A stretch of 64,000 nucleotides of DNA from Gemmatimonadota bacterium (GTDB lineage: Bacteria > Gemmatimonadota > Gemmatimonadetes > Gemmatimonadales > GWC2-71-9): contig JAOTVV010000001.1 in assembly GCA_029863245.1 (NCBI GenBank), positions 62,001 to 126,000 on the forward strand. The letters are read 5' to 3'. Positions 60,722 to 64,000 of this stretch are shown here, in pieces. The translations under genes and the position numbers were made by a program. Within the stretch, counting starts at the first letter, position 1. Each line of letters starts with the position of its first letter. A model generated the notes under the pieces. That model did not search any database. It saw only the letters and a program-made list of their open reading frames with translations, and was not told the origin of the DNA.

Positions 60722-61966
60722 ATGCCCCTCTTCGACGGACTTCGACTCGCGCTGCGCGAGATCTCCGCGCACAAGCTGCGATCGTTCTTCACCCTGCTCG
60801 GCATCATCGTCTCAGTCGCCTTCCTCGTGGCCGTCGTAGCCGTGATCCAAGGCATGAACGCCTACGTGCGGGAGAACCTGGCCGGGGCCATCGTGGGCAA
60901 GAACGCCTTCCAGATTCGACGCACGCCGATTTCGGTGGGATTCATCGACGACGAGGAATATCGCGAGCTGCAACGCCGGCCGATCATCCGCGCCGAGGAG
61001 GTCGAGTTCGTTCGGCGGGCAATTCCCGACGCCCAGGCCATCGCGCTCCAGTCCGGCTGGCCCACACCGCTGGCAGACGTGACCTGGAGGAACCGCACCG
61101 TCGGCGACGTGGCCGTGTTCGGCGTGACGGCGCCGTATCAGATGGTCCAGGATTATGAGATGGCCGCCGGCGAGGCGCTCATCGACCTCGACATCGACGA
61201 CCGTCGCCGAGTCGCCGTACTCGGGTTCGACGTGGCCGACAAGTTGTTCGACGAGATCGACCTCGCCATCGGTCGCAAGATCCGCGTCCGGGGACAGGAG
61301 GTCGTGGTCAAGGGCGTCACCGCCAAAAAGGGTACCGTGCTCGGGCAGTCATGGGATGGGTTCGTGATGCTCCCCATCACGCTGTTCGAGACGACGTACG
61401 GCCGACGCCACACCACCGTGATCTCGGTCAAGATGCCCGAGGCCTATCAGGTGGCGAGCGCGATGGAACGCGCGGAGGAGGCGATGCGGGTCGCTCGGCG
61501 GTTGCGGCCGGGCCAGCCAAACACGTTCACGATCGATACTGCCGAGGGACTGATCAGTTTCTGGAAGAGCCTCACGCGTATCATCTTCACGGTGGTGCCA
61601 GCCGTGGTCGCGATCGGGGTGATCGTGGGCGGGATCGTCATCATGAACATCATGCTGATGAGCGTGACCGAACGCACCCGCGAGATCGGCATCCGCAAGT
61701 CCGTGGGGGCGAGCCGCGCCGATATCCAGCGGCAGTTCCTCATGGAGTCGATCTGTCTGGCAACCATGGGCGGACTGCTCGGGATTCTCGCCGGATGGGG
61801 GCTGGCCGAAGTCGTGGCCATCCTCTCGCCACTACCGAGCCGAGTCACGCTATGGTCTGTGGCCTTGGCTCTCGGCCTTGGGATCGGTGTGGGCGTCCTA
61901 TTCGGTGTCTACCCCGCCCGCCGCGCAGCACGCCTCGATCCGATCGTCGCCCTCAGGTTCGAATGA
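60722..61966 (+). CDS. FtsX/MacB-type ABC permease, type A'
   Basis: A 414-residue permease with MNAYVRENLAGAIVGKNAFQ near residue 42 and EYRELQRRPIIRAEE, both counterparts of the type A protein at 58139, and ERTREIGIRKSVGASRADI in the ATPase-facing loop. The periplasmic domain has diverged in length and sequence. It is separated from type B by 102 bases with a TAGCTTCC box at the end, so it can be expressed on its own. A 25-codon ORF begins in its stop codon. Confidence 0.9.
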   Translation: MPLFDGLRLALREISAHKLRSFFTLLGIIVSVAFLVAVVAVIQGMNAYVRENLAGAIVGKNAFQIRRTPISVGFIDDEEYRELQRRPIIRAEEVEFVRRAIPDAQAIALQSGWPTPLADVTWRNRTVGDVAVFGVTAPYQMVQDYEMAAGEALIDLDIDDRRRVAVLGFDVADKLFDEIDLAIGRKIRVRGQEVVVKGVTAKKGTVLGQSWDGFVMLPITLFETTYGRRHTTVISVKMPEAYQVASAMERAEEAMRVARRLRPGQPNTFTIDTAEGLISFWKSLTRIIFTVVPAVVAIGVIVGGIVIMNIMLMSVTERTREIGIRKSVGASRADIQRQFLMESICLATMGGLLGILAGWGLAEVVAILSPLPSRVTLWSVALALGLGIGVGVLFGVYPARRAARLDPIVALRFE

Positions 61967-62040
61967 CCAAGCCGAGCGTCACCTGCCAGCGACAACTGCG
62001 GGAGGCGATCGCCGGAGCCATCGCCGCTCGGGGGGCCTAG
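61963..62040 (+). CDS. 25-residue ORF coupled to the type A' permease
   Basis: ATG 61963 overlaps the permease stop (ATGA) and runs 25 codons to TAG at 62040, ten bases before the next permease starts. The peptide begins MTKPSVTCQRQLREAIAGAI. There is no recognisable family. It may be a real microprotein, a coupling device that keeps ribosomes moving to the next gene, or chance. Confidence 0.35.
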   Translation: MTKPSVTCQRQLREAIAGAIAARGA

Positions 62041-62050
62041 GGTCACGCCC

Positions 62051-63292
62051 ATGCGCCTCACCAATCTCGCCGAAGGCGCCATGATGGCGATGGACGCGAT
62101 CCGCTCGCAAAAATTGCGGTCGGCCCTCACCATCCTTGGTATCATCATCGGCGTGGCGACCGTCATGTCGATGGCTTCGATCGTCCAAGGCATCCGAGGA
62201 CAGATTTTCAACACGCTCGAGGTGGTTGGACCCACGACGTTCCGCATTCTGCGGTTCTTCTCGTCCACACCCCTCAACCCCGACGCCCTCCCACGCGAGG
62301 TACGGATCCGACCGGTGCTCCGCGCCGAGGAAGCGGAGGCGATCGCACGCCTCCCGGAGATCCATTACTCCGCGATTTGGGTCGGCGTGTTCGAGCGGCT
62401 CGAATACGAAGGATCGCGCACTCAGCCTACGGTGGTCTACGGCGCCGACGAGCGGTTCATGGAGATCCTCGGGGGCGGCATCACTGCCGGCCGGGTTTTC
62501 ACATCCCCGGAGGCGCGCAGTGGTGCCCCGGTCGTGATCATCGAAGAAGAGGCCGTGGCGAATATCTTTGGCCAGATCAACCCGCTGGGGCGGACCATGC
62601 GGATTGCCGGACGGCCCTTCCGAGTGGTAGGGGTGTACCGGAAGCCCGAGAACATCTTCCAGCCCCCGGGCCAGGAGATCTCGGCGATCGTCCCGTTCGA
62701 GACCGCCAAGCGGGCGTTTCGGTACGACGAGACCAATAGCCTCATCATCCTGGTGAAGCCCCGAGAGGGCGTCACGGTGGCGCGGGCAATGGACGCCACT
62801 ACCGTGCAGTTGCGGCGCATGCGCAGTCTGCGCCCCGGCGATCCCAACACGTTCGACATGATCACGTCCGATCAGATCCTCGACGTGTTCAATCGCTTGA
62901 CCGGGGTGTTCTTCCTCGTCATGATCGTCCTGTCAAGCGTGGCGTTGATGGTGGGCGGCATCGGGGTGATGGCCATCATGCTGGTCTCGGTCACGAGCCG
63001 AACCCGGGAAATCGGCGTGCGGAAGGCCCTCGGGGCCACCCGCCGGGAGATCCTGTGGCAGTTCCTCATCGAGGCGGCCACGCTCACCCTCGTTGGCGGC
63101 GCCATCGGGATTGTGGTCGGTCTCACCGCCGGCGAAGTACTCAAGCGATTGCTCGGATTCGAGACCGGCGTTCCGGTGTGGAGCGCCGTGACCGCCACGG
63201 CGGTGTCGGTGGGAATCGGCCTGGCGTTCGGACTGCTGCCAGCCAGCCGCGCCGCCCGGCTCGATCCGATCGAGGCCCTACGATACGAGTGA
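62051..63292 (+). CDS. FtsX/MacB-type ABC permease, type B'
   Basis: A 413-residue permease with VGPTTFRILRFF near residue 62 (counterpart of the type B LGPRTFF block), DPNTFDMITSDQILDVFNRL and SRTREIGVRKALGATRREILWQF. The last is almost identical to type B over the ATPase-contact loop. With type A' it forms a second A-B pair. It is followed nine bases later by bshB1. Confidence 0.9.
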   Translation: MRLTNLAEGAMMAMDAIRSQKLRSALTILGIIIGVATVMSMASIVQGIRGQIFNTLEVVGPTTFRILRFFSSTPLNPDALPREVRIRPVLRAEEAEAIARLPEIHYSAIWVGVFERLEYEGSRTQPTVVYGADERFMEILGGGITAGRVFTSPEARSGAPVVIIEEEAVANIFGQINPLGRTMRIAGRPFRVVGVYRKPENIFQPPGQEISAIVPFETAKRAFRYDETNSLIILVKPREGVTVARAMDATTVQLRRMRSLRPGDPNTFDMITSDQILDVFNRLTGVFFLVMIVLSSVALMVGGIGVMAIMLVSVTSRTREIGVRKALGATRREILWQFLIEAATLTLVGGAIGIVVGLTAGEVLKRLLGFETGVPVWSAVTATAVSVGIGLAFGLLPASRAARLDPIEALRYE

Positions 63293-63301
63293 CGAGGACA
63301 G

Positions 63302-64000
63302 ATGTCTGAACCCTGCCATCTTCTAGCCATCGGCGCACACCCAGATGACGTCGAGCTCACCTGCGGTGGGACGCTCGTCAAGGCAGCACGTCAGGGATAT
63401 CGAACGGCCATCGTCGACATGACCGGAGGGGAAACCGGCACGCACGGGTCCCAGAGCGTGCGGGCGTCGGAGGCGGACGCCGCCGCGAGCGTACTCGGAG
63501 CCACGATCCGGTTGAACGCCGGCCTCCCCGACGCGGGGCTGCACAACACCGACGAGACCCGCCGAGTGGTCGTCGAGTTGATCCGCCGCATCCGACCGCT
63601 GGTGGTGGTCCTTCCCTACCCGATCGGACGCCATCCCGACCATCGCATCGCATCGGAGCTGTGCCGGGACGCGTCCTACCTGGCCGGGCTCGCGAACTAC
63701 CCGGCAGCAGGCGAGGCCCACCGGCCGGAGAAGATCCTCTATACGCTCGCGTATCGCGAGGACGCCGTGAAGCCCGCGTTCGTCGTCGACATCAGCGACG
63801 AGTTCGAGACGAAACTCGAGGCGATTCGCTGCTACGGGTCGCAGTTCGACGGACGGATGGCGGCCGGAGAGATCTTTCCCGCGGGCGGGGACGTCTACGA
63901 GAACGTCCGCATGCACTGCGCGAGGTACGGGAGCCTCATTCGCGTGGCCTATGGTGAGCCATACCTGACGCACGAGACCGTCCGCATCGACGACGTGGTC
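63302..64000 (+). CDS. bshB1: BshB1-like N-acetylglucosaminyl-malate deacetylase (cut by window edge)
   Basis: BshB1 removes the acetyl group from GlcNAc-malate in bacillithiol synthesis; it is a zinc-dependent PIG-L/LmbE deacetylase. The first 233 residues contain the zinc block AHPDDVELTCGGTL near residue 12 and RHPDHRIASELC near residue 99. MTGGETGTHGS and FVVDISDEFETKLEAIRCY are typical of BshB1 rather than of MshB or other LmbE proteins. The frame is open to the right edge, and little is missing. bshA and bshC are not in the window. GAGGA precedes ATG 63302. Confidence 0.85.
   Translation, partial: MSEPCHLLAIGAHPDDVELTCGGTLVKAARQGYRTAIVDMTGGETGTHGSQSVRASEADAAASVLGATIRLNAGLPDAGLHNTDETRRVVVELIRRIRPLVVVLPYPIGRHPDHRIASELCRDASYLAGLANYPAAGEAHRPEKILYTLAYREDAVKPAFVVDISDEFETKLEAIRCYGSQFDGRMAAGEIFPAGGDVYENVRMHCARYGSLIRVAYGEPYLTHETVRIDDVV

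Overview
The window is about 64 kb of uniformly GC-rich chromosome from a diderm bacterium. An outer membrane is implied by an apolipoprotein N-acyltransferase, a TolC-type channel, a TonB-dependent receptor and several lipoproteins. The best guess for the source is Gemmatimonadota or a close relative in the FCB group. That is an inference from three things: a short primary sigma factor that reads like the Bacteroidetes RpoD; a Ser/Thr kinase and a BTAD regulator that both carry the same trans-membrane plus TPR tail; and a secreted sortilin/VPS10-type beta-propeller protein of 1088 residues. There are no rRNA genes, convincing tRNAs, CRISPR arrays, prophages or intact insertion sequences.

Layout. 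1-9741, all on the minus strand: lnt (cut by the window edge), a Gfo/Idh/MocA oxidoreductase, a predicted outer-membrane protein, a SpoIID-like protein, rimO, rpoD, a small ORF, an NtrX-like sigma-54 activator, a membrane-anchored unknown, thpR and larE. 9872-23766: a BTAD/TPR regulator divergent from a lipoprotein, a heptad-repeat locus, the comM/yifB ATPase, a beta-lactamase-fold hydrolase, an MFS carrier, thiI with a rhodanese domain, an intergenic repeat element, an MsbA-like exporter, a Dph6-like PP-loop enzyme and a lipoprotein. 23856-38932, almost all plus: DUF2277, an ICMT-like methyltransferase, a Ser/Thr kinase with TPRs, a VOC protein, a peptidase-M64 remnant, a CopD-like protein, DUF1207, the VPS10-like protein, a frameshifted SDR, yajQ, a secreted GDE-like glycosidase and hpt, ended by a strong hairpin terminator. 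38985-48853: an M28 peptidase; a three-gene group of HprK-like kinase, GT2 glycosyltransferase and NTP_transf_5 protein; an MFS protein; a TonB receptor; and msrQ/msrP. 49086-54514: a 1337-residue NtrY-like kinase, a creatininase-family hydrolase and a secreted unknown. 54655-64000: an export operon (TolC, adaptor, ATPase and four FtsX/MacB-type permeases in an A-B-A'-B' order) followed by bshB1, cut by the right edge.

How the genes work together. Envelope biogenesis and export dominate: Lnt lipoprotein acylation, the MsbA-like exporter, the tripartite exporter, the TonB receptor and MsrPQ repair of oxidised envelope proteins. Sulfur and thiol chemistry is also well represented (ThiI, LarE, RimO, BshB1, MsrPQ). 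Regulation is by large membrane-spanning sensors.

The observations I rate highest are: (1) a TAnnTT-type -7 motif ending 3-7 nt before the start codon of at least six genes that lack a Shine-Dalgarno sequence, in a window that also encodes a Bacteroidetes-type RpoD; (2) the duplicated permease pair of the tripartite exporter; (3) the HprK-like kinase/GT2/NTP_transf_5 group with no recognisable precursor or PqqD partner; (4) a heptad-encoding 21-bp minisatellite next to a 24-bp palindrome; and (5) a one-base deletion that splits an otherwise complete SDR gene.
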